Origin: Lucinisca nassula
Lineage: Eukaryota; Mollusca; Bivalvia; Lucinida; Lucinidae
DNA: 64,000 bases
Assembly (NCBI GenBank): GCA_963580285.1
Contig: OY757015.1
Span: 150,410,082 to 150,474,081 of the forward strand
Reading direction: 5' to 3'
Every line of letters begins with the position of its first letter. Position 1 is the first letter of the stretch. Shown here in pieces: positions 1-10,604 of the stretch. A program made the translations under genes and the position numbers. Below the pieces are notes generated by a model that made no database searches, was not told where the DNA came from, and worked only from the letters and a program-made list of their open reading frames with translations.

Positions 1-543
1 CCCGGAGAGGGGGCATTTTTGGCTCCAGCACTATAATTTGAACAATCTTGGTAGGGGTCCACTAGATGAAGCTTCATACCAAATAGCAAAGACCTGGGCC
101 TTACGGTTTCAGAGAAGAAGATTTTTAAAGATTTTCCCTATATAAGCCCATGTAAAACCAAAGGGCCCTGGAGCGGGGGCATTTTTGGCCCCAGCACTAT
201 AATTTGAACAATCTTGGTAGGGGTCCACCAGATGAAGCTTCATACCAAATATCAAAGACATGGGCCTTGTGGTTTCAGAGAAGAAGATTTTTTAAGTTTT
301 TGGTGAAAAAAATCTGTTTTTGGCTCCTATGACCTAGATGTGCAACGGACCGGAACCATTTGAACAACTTTGAAAGGGGACCACCTAAGGATCATTCCTG
401 TGAAGTTTGGTCAAAATCCGATCAGTGGTTTAGGAGGGGATGTCGTTTAAAGAATTGTTTACGGACGCACGGACGGACGCACGGACGACGGACGAAAAGT
501 GATCCCAAAAGCTCACCTCGTCACTACGTGACGGTGAGCTAAA
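1..543. repeat. Tandem-core element, partial (3' end)
   Basis: Two copies of a roughly 165-bp unit (key phrase GAACAATCTTGGTAGGGGTC at 48 and 208) run in from the left edge. They are followed by a GACG-rich microsatellite (465-497) and a terminal hairpin built on CACGTAGTGACG (512-532), ending in GTGAGCTAAAAA. The layout of tandem cores, microsatellite and terminal hairpin recurs throughout the window and resembles bivalve 'pearl' elements. The same unit reappears at 7920-8600. No coding potential is seen. Confidence 0.6.
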
Positions 544-1036
544 AAGACGCTTTTTTGAACTTTTATCTCTAAGTATGACCTTGACCTTTGAGGTACGGCT
601 GTGGGTCTTGCGTGTGACACTTCGTCACATTATGGTTAACATTTCTGCCAAGTAATATTTAAATCCATCCAGGAATAATAACAAAGTTATTAATTGGACA
701 CAGGAAAGACCCTTTTTTGACCTTTAACCTCTAAGTATGACCTTGACCTTTGAGGTACGAACCTGAGTCTTGCGCGCAACACTCCATCACATTATGGTAA
801 ACATTTCTGCCAAGTAATATTTAAATCCATCCAGGAATAAAAAAGTTATGGAGGATAAAAAAATTTGTGGACGGACAGACAGACAGACGGACAGGTGATG
901 CCAAGTAATATTTAAATCCATCCAGGAATAATAAAAAGTTATGGAGGATAAAAAAATTTGTGGACGGACAGACAGACAGACGGACGGACAGAGTGATTAC
1001 TATAGGGCACCCACACTTTCAGTGCGGGGCCCTAAT
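544..1036. repeat. Tandem-core element with GGACAGAC tail
   Basis: Repeated blocks carry GACCTTTGAGGTACG and TAATATTTAAATCCATCC. They are followed by (GACA/GACG)n microsatellites at 871-893 and 962-990 and a terminal hairpin at 1006-1032 (GGGCACCC...GCGGGGCCC). The same family fills 56905-57905, so the two copies can be compared directly. Confidence 0.6.
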
Positions 1037-1631
1037 AATGTTTAACCCCTTAAAGTAGAAGTAAAACAAAGATCAGGAATTGATACAATTAACTTACTCC
1101 ACCCATAAAAGACACCAAAGGGAAAGAAATACAAACATTAAGCGACCAGACCATAATGGAAACCCAAACAAAGGAAGGCCATAAGGACAGTTACTTTCCC
1201 ACAAAATGGCCATATGGTCATCCAAAACCAAAAGACACAAGTGATACACACAGTAAGTAACAAACAACAACATAAATAAATCGCCACAGAAGAGCCGCCT
1301 TGGAACGGTCAGTGGAAGATTTCCACTGGGGGGGCTTAAATCGATTTTACGTGGCCACAATCCTCGCCCTTACTTCCGTCGCGATTTAGACAAATAATTT
1401 GTTCAGTCCGCATGAAGGCCTCCTAACTCATCAGTGCAACATCTCCGTGAACACAAAAATCAAAGAACCACAGAGGTGAGACAACGGTGAGGACTCGACA
1501 GCAAGAAACCACTGAAATGCTGGAGCAAAAGAAAACCAACAGTTAGACTCCGATGAGCCCGACCAGAGACAGAGCATCAGGCACCAACCAACATTACCTT
1601 GAATTAGATCTCTCTAATTCTCAATAAGCCT
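1037..1631. other. Unassigned AT-rich stretch beside a retroelement fragment
   Basis: No gene is recognised. An 88-codon open frame on the minus strand (1360-1094) is Cys/Leu-rich and hydrophobic, but nothing supports translation. It lies directly 3' of the minus-strand retroelement fragment at 1932-1632, so this could be the untranslated tail of that element. That placement is inference. Confidence 0.3.
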
Positions 1632-1932
1632 TTACGTTGGAGCCGTCATAGAATCTGAGGCCTGACCCACCGGCGTGCAATTAAAGAGGGAAGCAAAGTT
1701 GCCAACCGTGATTGGGTTAACTACCATGCATGCAGTCTGTCGTATAATATCCATGTTGTACCCAATCTTTTTATATCGAAGAATGATTTTACGAAATTGG
1801 GTGCTGAAGTCATTGCGGTTATATATTTTTCTGAATTTATATGCTAAGTCACCATAAAATTCGGGTTCCGATAGACCTTGTTGCAGAAGAGATTTAAGTC
1901 CAATATTGAATTTTGAAATTAAATCAAATTAA
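1632..1932 (-). pseudogene. C-terminal fragment of a multicopy retroelement-like protein
   Basis: Reading the minus strand from 1932 gives about 100 uninterrupted codons that end in TAA at 1634-1632. Segments include LLQQGLSEPEFYGDLAYKF, FRKIILRYKKIGYNMDIIRQ and ASLFNCTPVGQASDS. The frame is closed by a stop immediately upstream, so only the C-terminal end of a longer protein survives. From memory this phrase pattern occurs at the end of repeated bivalve reverse-transcriptase-type ORFs, but I cannot confirm the family here. It lies just downstream of the TRPC-like gene on the same strand, which makes an unrelated insertion more likely than a host exon. Confidence 0.4.
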
Positions 1933-2169
1933 TTAAACCCCAGTTTTCTCTATATAAAGTGAGGTTTAGGGGAATCTTTATTTTAAGGACTTGTTCACAT
2001 GTTGATTCTGTATGGATAATTTGATCAAAACCCATCAATTCTTTCTCAAACATTGAGTAGAAACCATTTTCACGAGGAAATTATGAGTAGACTCTCTGGT
2101 TAGAGAAATAATGATATGCAATAATGGACAAGGTATGTATCTGGACAGAATATTATTTTGAACAGAGGT
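1933..2169 (-). other. Candidate 3' UTR of the TRPC-like gene with AATAAA
   Basis: This follows the stop codon of the last TRPC-like exon (2172-2170). On the minus strand an AATAAA hexamer lies at 1982-1977, about 190 nt past the stop, which is a normal distance for polyadenylation. Part of the segment (1933-1968) is a scrap of a dispersed hairpin family (AAACCCCAGTTTTC...GAGGTTTA), so the hexamer may come from a repeat. Confidence 0.35.
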
Positions 2170-2831
2170 TCAGTTGTTAAACTTTACTCGTTTGATTAGC
2201 ACAGGTTCTTTGTCCTTTTTTGCTTTGAGAAGAAACCCAACTGCCTTGTTAAATGCTGGGTTATTTGGTTTCACTTTACTGTTTCCCATCACAGTGTGGG
2301 TTTTCTGAACCTCAGGTTCATCCCAGTCTTTACTCTGCTCAGCCATAGGCTCCAGTTCCATATCTCTGTCACAGAAACCAAATTCTTTGATAAGTGGTTG
2401 ACCAAGACATCTATTGACTGGTTCACGTTCTAGTGTAGGAATTGGTATAGGATTATCACCTAGAAGAAAATCAGATTTTGCCTCGTACTTGTCTATACTG
2501 TTATATGATGGTAAATATCCTACATTAGTAATGTCAGAAATATCATTGGAAATTGTCACCAGTGGTTCTGCTTCAACACTAACTTCAAGCTCTTTTGAAG
2601 TGAGGATTACTGTAGAGTCTTTAGAAAGTTTTCGTTCGTTCTCCTCCATAATTGTTTCAGGTATAGCCCCTGCACATGGTTCAGTCACTGGTGCTGGCCT
2701 TGACAGTCCGCTACTATCTGCTGAGTTCTGTTCACCCTGTCTGATCAGGTCAGTGATATTGGTCATTGTGAAAGACTTCTTCAGTCGTTCTAGAGATCTT
2801 CTCTGGTTCTTCCTTCTCGAGAGTCTACGAT
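2170..2831 (-). CDS. TRPC-like channel gene, last coding exon
   Basis: On the minus strand a pyrimidine-rich tract and TTTTACAG acceptor (AG at 2833-2832) open an exon that reads 219 sense codons to TGA at 2172-2170. It starts after one base of a codon, which fits the one leftover base of the exon ending at 25941. It begins with basic, arginine-rich residues (RRLSRRKNQRRSLERLKKSF), then a long Ser/Glu-rich, low-complexity cytoplasmic tail ending KRVKFNN. No membrane segment or domain is visible, as expected for a divergent TRPC C-terminal tail. The assignment rests on strand, phase and position, because the tail itself is not conserved enough to recognise. Further small exons could lie in the 23-kb intron between this exon and 25941. 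The overlapping plus-strand frame (2414-2860) is a shadow. Confidence 0.55.
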
Positions 2832-2954
2832 CTGTAAAATATGTGGAAGACAAACATTAGGTCACTTCCACCCTGTCAGTCTTTGTCAAATTCATCACTG
2901 TCAATCTGTGTCCAGTTGTTCAAAGCATTGTTAGCTTAACAAACTCAAAAATAG

Positions 2955-5022
2955 CCATCGGAAGAGATGGCAAATCCCCCGACCAAAAGCCAATATGGCC
3001 GTCAGAAGATTTTTCACCAATAGAAAGTGCAACAGAAATAAACCAGCAATATATCACAAAAGTATTGCAGTTATGGCCATCACAAGATTATACTGTCAGG
3101 GGAGATAACTAAAAAACCAGGGCACTCAGAAACTTGGTTCTAGCGCATGACATGCCTGCTTAAGCTCATGTATTTCTGTACAAAGTACTGTCAATATGTC
3201 TCAAAAGGTATTGGAGATATGGTGATCACAAGCTGGTCATACTGTTATATTGAAAGGGTAGATAACTCAAATACCACAGCACCAACAGTTGTGGTTCTTG
3301 CACATGACACCCCTTCTGTACCTTGTATACAATTGTGCCAAGTTCCTTCAATATATCTCAAAGGGTGTTGGAGTTATGGACATCACAAGGTTATATAGCC
3401 AGGGGAGATAACTAAAAAACCAGAGCACCCAGAGTTGTAATTCTTGAGCATGACACACCTGCTCAACCTCATGTACATCTGCATCAAGTACCAGTAATAT
3501 GTCTCAAAGGGTATTGGAGGTACGATGATCACAAGGTTGTCATACTGTTATATTGAAAAGGGAGATAACTCAAATATCATAGCACCCAGAGTTGTGGTTC
3601 TTAGGCATGAAGCGCCATCTCAATGTTGTATACAATTGTGCCAAGTACCATCAATATATCTCAAAGGGTATTGAAGTTATGGCCATCACAAGATTATAAT
3701 GTCAGGGGAGATAATTAAAAAAACCAGGGCACCCAGAAATGTGCTTCTTGCACGTGACACACCTGCTTAACCTCATGTACAACTGTACCAAGTATCATCA
3801 ATATATCTCAAAGAGTGTTGGAGATGTGGCCATCACAAGGGAGTGATACTATATTATTGGCAGGGGAGATAACTAAAAAACCATGACACCCTGAATTGTG
3901 GTTCTTGTGCATGACACGCCGTCTCGGCCTTGTGAACAACTGTGCCAGGTATTATCAATATATCTTAAAGGGTATTGGAATTATGGCCATCACAAGGTTG
4001 TCACTCTATTTTATTGGAAGGGGAGATAACTCCAAAACCATGGCAACCAGAGTTGTGGTTCTTGTGCATGACACACCGTCTCAGCCTTGTGAACAACTAT
4101 GCCAGGTACCATAAATATATCTCAAAGGGTATTAGAGTTATGGCCATCACAAAGTAGTCATTCTATTTTATTAAAAGGGGAGATAACTAAAAAGTATGGC
4201 ATCCAGAGTTCTGGTTCTTGCGCATGACACACGGTCTCAGCCTTGTGAACAATTGTGCCAAGAACCACCAATGTATCTCAAAAGGTATAGGAGTTATGGC
4301 CATCACAAGTTTGTCACTCTATTTTATTGGAAGGGGAGATAACTCCAAAACCATGGCAACCAGAGTTGTGGTTCTTGTGCATGACACACCGCCTCAGCCT
4401 TGTGAACAACTGTGCCAGGTACCATCAATATAATCTCAAAGGGTATTGGAGTTATGGCCATCACAAAGTAGTCATTCTATTTTATTAAAAGGGGAGATAA
4501 CTAAAAAAGTATGGCATCCAGAGTTCTAGTTCTTGTGCATGACACGCCGTCTCAGCCTTGTGAACAATTGTGCCAAGAACCATCAATGAAGCTCAAAGGG
4601 TATAAGAGTTATGGCCATCACAAGGTTGTCACTCTATTTTATTTGAAGGGGAGATAACTCCAAAACCATGGCAACCAGAGTTGTGGTTCTTGTGCATGAC
4701 ACGCCGTCTCAGCCTTGTGAACAACTGTGCCAGGTACCATCAATATATCTCAAAGGGTATTGGAGATATGGCCATCACAATGTAGTCATTCTATTTTATT
4801 AAAAGGGGAGATAACTAAAAAAGTATGGCATCCAGAGTTCTGGTTCTTGCGCATGACACGCCGTCTCGGCCTTGTGAACAATTGTGCCAAGAACCATCAA
4901 TGAATCTCAAAGGGTATAGGAATTATGGCCATCACAAGGTTGCGTCTACGGACGGACGGACAGACGGACGGACGCCAGGCTGATCGCTATATCCCCCAAA
5001 CCTATTCGGTCGGGGGATAAAA
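2955..5022. repeat. Tandem-core (pearl-like) element, about 158-bp units
   Basis: Roughly a dozen diverged copies of a 150-160-bp unit are present, with recurring phrases GGGGAGATAACT, GCATGACAC and GTTATGGCCATCACAAG. After the last unit comes a GGAC/GACG microsatellite (4945-4973) and a terminal hairpin (4990-5018, ATCCCCC...GGGGGAT). CCCCCGACC near 2971 is the inverse of the right-end GGTCGGGGG, so the ends are short inverted repeats. Open frames in the array are repeat artefacts. Confidence 0.65.
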
Positions 5023-5097
5023 ATCGTTAGCTTGTCAAGCTTACTAGTCAAATTGTTAACTGTTCTAGTGGGTATAATGTAAAATTCCCTCAGATTT

Positions 5098-5165
5098 TTG
5101 CTGAAAAAAAATGTGAGAGCTTTTGCATTCGCAAAAGCTACTCACATTTTTTTACAGCAAAAATA
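5098..5165. repeat. Hairpin core of the CCAGTTGTTCAAA MITE family
   Basis: An inverted repeat is centred on GCTTTTGCATTCGCAAAAGC with flanking TTTTTGCTG / CAGCAAAAA arms. The same hairpin occurs at 10975-11062. Confidence 0.7.
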
Positions 5166-5240
5166 CATGCATATTTGCCATATTATGTGACCAAAGTTTC
5201 AATTTGTTAACTGTGTCATTAGTTTTGAACAACTGGACCC

Positions 5241-6297
5241 TGACCTGTTGAACTTAACATAAGTAGCCTCACATATCAAATTCAGTTTAACCCTGCAGAA
5301 ATCAACCGAAAACCTGTACCAGGGGTCTACATTGTCAGTTTTGTCAAATCTGACAGAGTCCAATACAACAAGACTGATCACTGGTGAATCTTATCAAACC
5401 TGACAAGAGTCCAATTCAACAAGACTGATCACTGGTATATCGTGTTAAACCTGACAAGAGTCCAATTTAACAAGTGGTGAATCTTGACAAATCTGATAAA
5501 GGTCCAATTTGAAGAGACCAATGCATGGTGAATCTTGTCATATCTAACAATCCTATTCAACAAGACTGATCATAAGTGCATCTTGTCAAATCTGAAGGTC
5601 TAATTCAACAAAACTGATCACTGGTAAATCTTGTCTTGTCTGACAGAGTTCAATTTGACAAGACTGATCATTGGTGAATTTTGACAAATCTGATAAAAAA
5701 TCAATTTGAGAAGACTGATCAATGGTGAATCATGTCATATCTGAAGAAGTCCAATTCGACAAGACTGATCATTGGTGAATCTTGTCATATCTAGTCCAAT
5801 GAGTGAGTGTTTGAGTTTTATGTCTCCCCAACAGCTAAAGTCATATGGAGACGGGACCTCAGTTTAAAGACTCATCTGAAAGTCTGGAGAAACCAGGGAT
5901 CGATCCTGCGACCCCTGGTTTACAAGGCGACTAGCATAACCACTGCACCATGGAGGCTTCTCTGACATAGTCCAATTTGACAAGACTGATCATTGGTCAA
6001 TCTTGTTAAATCTGACAGTCCAATTTGACAGGACTAATCATTAGTGAATCAAGTCCAATTGGACAAGACTGATTATTGGTGAATCTTGTCATATCTGATA
6101 AAGTCCAATTTGACAAGACTTATCATTAGTGGATCATGACAAATTTGATAAGAGTCCAATTTGATAAGACTGATCATTGATGAAGTTTGTCATATCTGAT
6201 TTGAATTTGTTGAATCTTGTCATGTCTGACAAAGTCCAATTCCACAAGACAGATCATTTTGTGACAAAAGTCCAATTTGACAAGACTGATCATTGGT
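5241..6297. repeat. Degenerate about 48-bp tandem array
   Basis: The phrase CAAGACTGATCA with TGGTGAATCTTGTCA recurs roughly every 45-50 bp with many substitutions. This is the decayed form of the homogeneous array at 6573-7160. A SINE interrupts it at 5806-5961 and another at 6298-6572. Confidence 0.7.
5806..5961 (-). mobile_element. tRNA-derived SINE inside the array
   Basis: On the minus strand the head reads as a tRNA-like promoter, GGTGCAGTGGTTATGC (A box) and GGATCGATCC (B box), followed by a short body. Array sequence flanks both sides. Related copies are at 45020-45150 (minus) and 46826-46965 (plus). Confidence 0.55.
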
Positions 6298-6572
6298 GAT
6301 GTGTTTGTTTATTTATATTTAGGTTTACATCCCCATCAACACTATTTAGGTCATTTTGGAAATGTTGCTACTGAGATGAAATTAATCTCAAGCACACCGC
6401 CCAAACAAAACGCTTAGGTTTTAGGAGCAGTCCGACTCGCACCACTTTTTCTGGGCAGGCTTAAACCTTCCAAGTGGTTTACCAGTACTCAAGTTTGTTG
6501 GGTTTCAGCTATGCGCAGAAGCACCATGCAGCCCAATCTGTTTCTCCAAGCCCCTATGGGCATTTGGCAAAT
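6298..6572 (-). mobile_element. SINE with GTTTAAC-type tail
   Basis: On the plus strand this starts with the inverted tail (TTTGTTTATTTATATTTAGG) and ends near CCCTATGGGC. It is flanked by CTGATCATTGGT at 6286-6297 and 6573-6584. That could be a target duplication, but the motif is also native to the array. The body matches the SINEs at 19883-20190, 22929-23235, 23744-24047 and 59401-59710. Confidence 0.6.
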
Positions 6573-7160
6573 CTGATCATTGGTCAATCTTTTCAAATCT
6601 TACAGAGTCCAATTCAACAAGACTGATCACTGGTCACCAGTGCAATTCAACAAGACTTGTTATTGGTCACCAGTACAATTCAACAAGACTGATCATTGGT
6701 CACCAGTGCAATTCAACAAGACTGATCACTGGTCACCAGTGCAATTCAACAAGACTGACCATTGGTCACCAGTGCAATTCAACAAGACTGATCACTGCTC
6801 ACCAGTGCAATTCAACAAGACTGATCACTGGTCACCAGTGCAATTCAACAAGACTTGTTATTGGTCACCAGTACAATTCAACAAGACTGATCACTGGTCA
6901 CCAGTGCAATTCAACAAGACTGATCACTGGTCACCAGTGCAATTCAACAAGACTGACCATTGGTCACCAGTGCAATTCAACAAGACTGATCACTGCTCAC
7001 CAGTGCAATTCAACAAGACTGATCACTGGTCACCAGTGCAATTCAACAAGACTGATCACTGGTCACCAGTGCAATTCAACAAGACTGATCACTGCTCACC
7101 AGTGCAATTCAACAAGACTGATCACTGATCTTCAGTGCAATTCGACAAGACTGATTTTCT
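6573..7160. repeat. 33-bp minisatellite with 198-bp higher-order repeat
   Basis: About 16 copies of a 33-bp unit (core CAGTGCAATTCAACAAGACT) are nearly identical. Variants follow a six-unit order that is repeated, giving a 198-bp higher-order period. Because 33 is divisible by three and the unit lacks an in-frame stop, a 182-codon frame (6580-7128) stays open. That is a by-product and not evidence of a gene. Confidence 0.85.
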
Positions 7161-7204
7161 CAACAGACACTTTACATTTAATGTCTAGCCTTATTTTCTC
7201 TTCA

Positions 7205-8625
7205 TAAGAGGGCCAAGATGGCCCTGTATCGCTCACCTGTGTACCAGAAAATCATAAGTGATGTTTAGAAAAAAGAGAAACTGTGAAGACCTTGTAAAGA
7301 AAGGCAAGACATGTTTGTTTACCAGATTGATATAAATATCTACATAGACACAGGGTTGTCAATATAGTTCTTCACCAGCTGATACAGCTGAATTAGTTTA
7401 ACCTTTAGCATGCTGTAGGCGCATTCGTGCGCCCGTGAAAATGTAATGGCGCCACGCTGTAGGCGCAATCGTGCGCCGAAATTGACTGGTGTGCTTGGTG
7501 CGACTCATAGAAAATGAGGAACTCTTGTTTTTCGGTCCGGTTTGGCATTTCGGTATCAAATAACATCCGGGCATCGTTGAAAAAAAAAACTTGCCGTTTC
7601 GATGTTTTTGGATGGATTTTCTTCGGGTTTTCTGGGTAAGGATGCAATTTTTTTTAGGAAATCGCTACTTTTTGACGAACTTGATCTAATCGAGCCCAAA
7701 ATACGCTCTGAAAGGGTGTTTTAAACGATTTTTCGACTCAGTCAGCTGAGTGACAGTAGGCTACTTTCGTTTTCCATATGCTTTGAATGGTGGAGAAATC
7801 ATGAAAAATACGGGTTTTTGCGTGTTAAAAGTTGCTGAAAATGGTAGTATTTGATAAAAACAATTCAGTGGGACGGAGTATCGATAAAAAAATTAATTCA
7901 GCATGCTAAAGGTTAATACATTCTGATATCTAAAAATATGAACAATCTTGGAAGAGGCCACGAGTTGAAGCTTCAGACCTGGGCTTTGCGGTTTCAGAGA
8001 AGATTTTTTAACATTTTCCCTTTATAAGTCTTATGTAAAACATGTGGGCCCTGGGGTGGGGCCATTTTTAGCCCCAAGGCTATAATTTGAACAATTTTAG
8101 TAGAGGTACACTAGATGAAGCATCAAACCAAATATCAAAGACTTTGGCCTCATGGTTTCAGAGAAAAGATTTTTAAATGTTATCCCTATATAGGTCTATG
8201 TAAACATCTGGGCCCTCGGATGGGGCCATTTATTGCCCGAGGGCTATAACTTTAACAATCCTCCTAGCTGTCCACTGCATAAAGCTTCATATCAAGGTTT
8301 CAGAAAAGAAGATTTTTAAAGGTTTTAAAGTCTATGCAAAAGATGTGGGCCCCTTTGACTCCAAGGCTATATTTTGGACAAGCTTCATACCAAATATCAA
8401 AGACCTAGGCCTTCTGGTTTCAGAGAAGAAGATTTTTAAAAGGTTTTCCTACATAATTCAACATAAAATATGGTCTATAATTTGAGAAATCTTGGTAGAG
8501 GTCCACCAGACGATGCTTCATACCAAACATCAAAGACCTGGGCCTTCCTGTTTTAGACAAGAAGATTTTTAAAGGTTTTCCCTATATAAGTCTATTTAAT
8601 AAGAATAATCTACCTTATTTATAGA
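7205..8625. repeat. Tandem-core element beginning with GGGCCAAGATGGCCC hairpin
   Basis: It opens with AAGAGGGCCAAGATGGCCCT and GCTCACCTG, the start shared by several elements here (15342, 36772, 38253, 58946, 60651). From 7920 it carries about 165-bp cores of the family seen at 1-345. A TTAA-flanked MITE at 7402-7912 is inserted near its start. Confidence 0.55.
7402..7912. mobile_element. TTAA-flanked MITE (piggyBac-like ends)
   Basis: Perfect 14-bp terminal inverted repeats (CCTTTAGCATGCTG at 7402-7415, inverse at 7899-7912) are directly flanked by TTAA on both sides (7398-7401, 7913-7916). A TTAA target site with ends starting in CC is typical of piggyBac-type transposition. Inside, a GTAGGCGCA-TCGTGCGCC block is repeated twice (7415-7435, 7459-7478). 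No transposase is encoded. Confidence 0.75.
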
Positions 8626-8629
8626 GGGT

Positions 8630-8812
8630 AACACATTTAGTACTAGTACTAATTTTCCATGTGGCCCTCTTTTCCTGGGTAGGAACCAGTACTAAGCAAT
8701 GTGGATAAAGTCTCTTGCTCAAGGAAACAACACTTGGCGCTTGCAGGGACCGAACTGGCCACCTCTCCATCTCAAATCTGATGTTTTACCACTGCACCAC
8801 AGCGCTCCATAC
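8630..8812 (-). mobile_element. tRNA-derived SINE fragment
   Basis: On the minus strand, GCTGTGGTGCAGTGGTAAAA resembles an A box and GGCCAGTTCGGTCCC a B box. The body runs toward 8630 and ends near TTAGTACTAGTACTAA. No target duplication was found. Confidence 0.45.
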
Positions 8813-10200
8813 AATGTTAAGCTAATGATGCTTTGAACAACTGGGCCCAGGTAGCTATAGGTTCTATCACCCCAACACCTAGTTTGGCAACATTCTTTTG
8901 TGAAGACTGATCATGAAATCTTCTCTCGATATCAGTCTCTCACACCCATAGGGCTGTTGTCAGTTTTTGGCGAAAAAATGTACACTTTACTGGTTCACCA
9001 TTTGTGTATCGACCTGCCCTATAGTCTATGTAATGTAAGTCTATGTAAAACATGCATGCCCTGGGGCAGGGCCATTTTTGGCAGGGAGGCTGTAATTTGA
9101 ACAGTCTTAATAGAGGTCCACTAGATGAAGTTTCATACCAAAGACCTGGGCCTTGCGGTGTCGGAGAAGAAGATTTAATTTTTCAAATAAAACAAGACCT
9201 CCGTAAGCGGGGCATTATATGCCCGTGGCAATTAGTAAGATGGAGCATATATATACTGACTCTTGTACAAGTTTGGGTTTGGGTGTGTGGAATGCAAACA
9301 AGGAACAATATATGCTTGATATATTCTTACCTAGCACTATTAATAACCCTCAATGGCTCAAACTACCTGTCTCCAACAAATTGTCATGGTCAGTAATATT
9401 TGGTGGACCATAACCTCAAAATAAATATAGGCATAACTCTTGCAATAAGTGGTGGACTGTAACCTTGAAATAATATGCGCTGCTCCACATCATAGTCTAA
9501 CTATACATAAAGTTCCTCATCATGTTCTTACTATATGTAGAGTTTCAGCTTCATCAGATGTAAAATGTAAGAGGAGTTCTCAAGAAATGGAATGTTTAGA
9601 TAAATCTGTGAAAGGGGTATAACTCTGGTAATATATGGCAGACCGTAACCTCAAAATAATATGCACTGTTCCTCATCATGGTCTTACTGTATGTAAAGTT
9701 TCAAAATCATTGGACCTAAAATAAAGGAGGCTTTATCCGAAAACAAAATGTTTACAGAATTTATCAAAGGGGCATAACTCTATTATTATTTGACCATACC
9801 CTGGAAACAATATGGGCTGCCCAACATCATGGTCTAATTATATATGAAGTTTCAGCTAAATTGGATATAAACTGTAGGAGGAGTTATCCGGAAATGAAAA
9901 GTTTACAAAAAATTTCAAAGGGGCATAACTCTATTAATATTTGGTGGACCATAGCCGCGAACAAAAGTCACTGCCCCACATCATGGTCTAACTATTAATG
10001 CAGTTTCAGCTTGATTGGATGTAAACTGTAGGAGGAGTTATCCGGAAATGACAAGTTTACAAAAAATTTCAAAGGGGCATAACTCTATTATTATTTAGTG
10101 GACCGTAACCTCGAAACAATATGCGCTGCCCCACATCATGGTCTAACTAAGTATGAAGATTCAGCTTGATTGGATGTAAACTGTAGGAGGAGTTACCTAA
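8813..10200. repeat. Tandem-core arrays (two families)
   Basis: 8820-9180 holds MITE scraps and one diverged unit of the GAACAATCTTGG family. 9400-10200 is an array of about 155-bp units with GGGGCATAACTCT, CACATCATGGTCTAAC and GTAGGAGGAGTTATCC. No gene is seen. Confidence 0.6.
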
Positions 10201-10202
10201 AG

Positions 10203-10545
10203 GTAAGTTTGTTTGTTTGTATTGTAGTTTAACAGCCCGGGCCAGTCAACACTATTTGGGTCATTTTTGAGCCAGTCAGTTTACCTATCCACACTTTTCC
10301 TGGACAGGCTTATACGTAAGCGGTTAACCAGTACAGTGCACATTCTTTCACCAGAAACTGACAACTGCCCTTCTTGAATCAGGGGAAGGGAGAGAATGAC
10401 CGTAGAAAAGATTTCATGATCAATCTCCATGAAAGAAAGTTGCCGAACCCAGCAGGTATCAAACTCGCGTCCTCCTGATCACAAGTCAGACACACATCCG
10501 ACTGAGCTACTAAGGCCAGATGTGCTAAAGGTAAGAATACAATAT
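10203..10545 (-). mobile_element. tRNA-derived SINE
   Basis: On the minus strand a tRNA-like head (CCTTAGTAGCTCAGTCGG, then a GAGTTTGATACCTGC B-box region) precedes a body related to the other SINEs (GGTTAACCAGTAC on the plus strand). The tail reads TTGTTTGTTTGTATTGTAG on the plus strand. The degenerate second copy lies at 10605-11175. Confidence 0.55.
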
Positions 10546-10604
10546 TTGAATATGATGTTTGCAAATGGTGCCATTTTGTCTGATTAAAGATTTAAAAATC
10601 CAGT

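Larger units (their letters stand above)
2910..5240. mobile_element. TIR MITE split by a tandem-core element
   Basis: The left end (2910-2945, with CCAGTTGTTCAAAGC) and right end (to 5238, TTTTGAACAACTGGACCC) are inverted copies of one another and match the intact MITE at 10832-11127. The 2-kb tandem-core element at 2955-5022 separates the two halves. The right half contains the family's hairpin (5098-5165). Confidence 0.55.

Noticed and set aside
1094..1360. 88-codon hydrophobic minus-strand frame
   Set aside because: No second copy or context to support it; left as unassigned sequence.
2414..2860. 148-codon plus-strand frame
   Set aside because: It is the antisense shadow of the minus-strand TRPC-like last exon, which has splice and phase support.
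6580..7128. 182-codon open frame with repeated SPVQFNKTDHW
   Set aside because: The frame is kept open only because the DNA repeat is 33 bp; there are no start context, splice signals or non-repeat coding parts.
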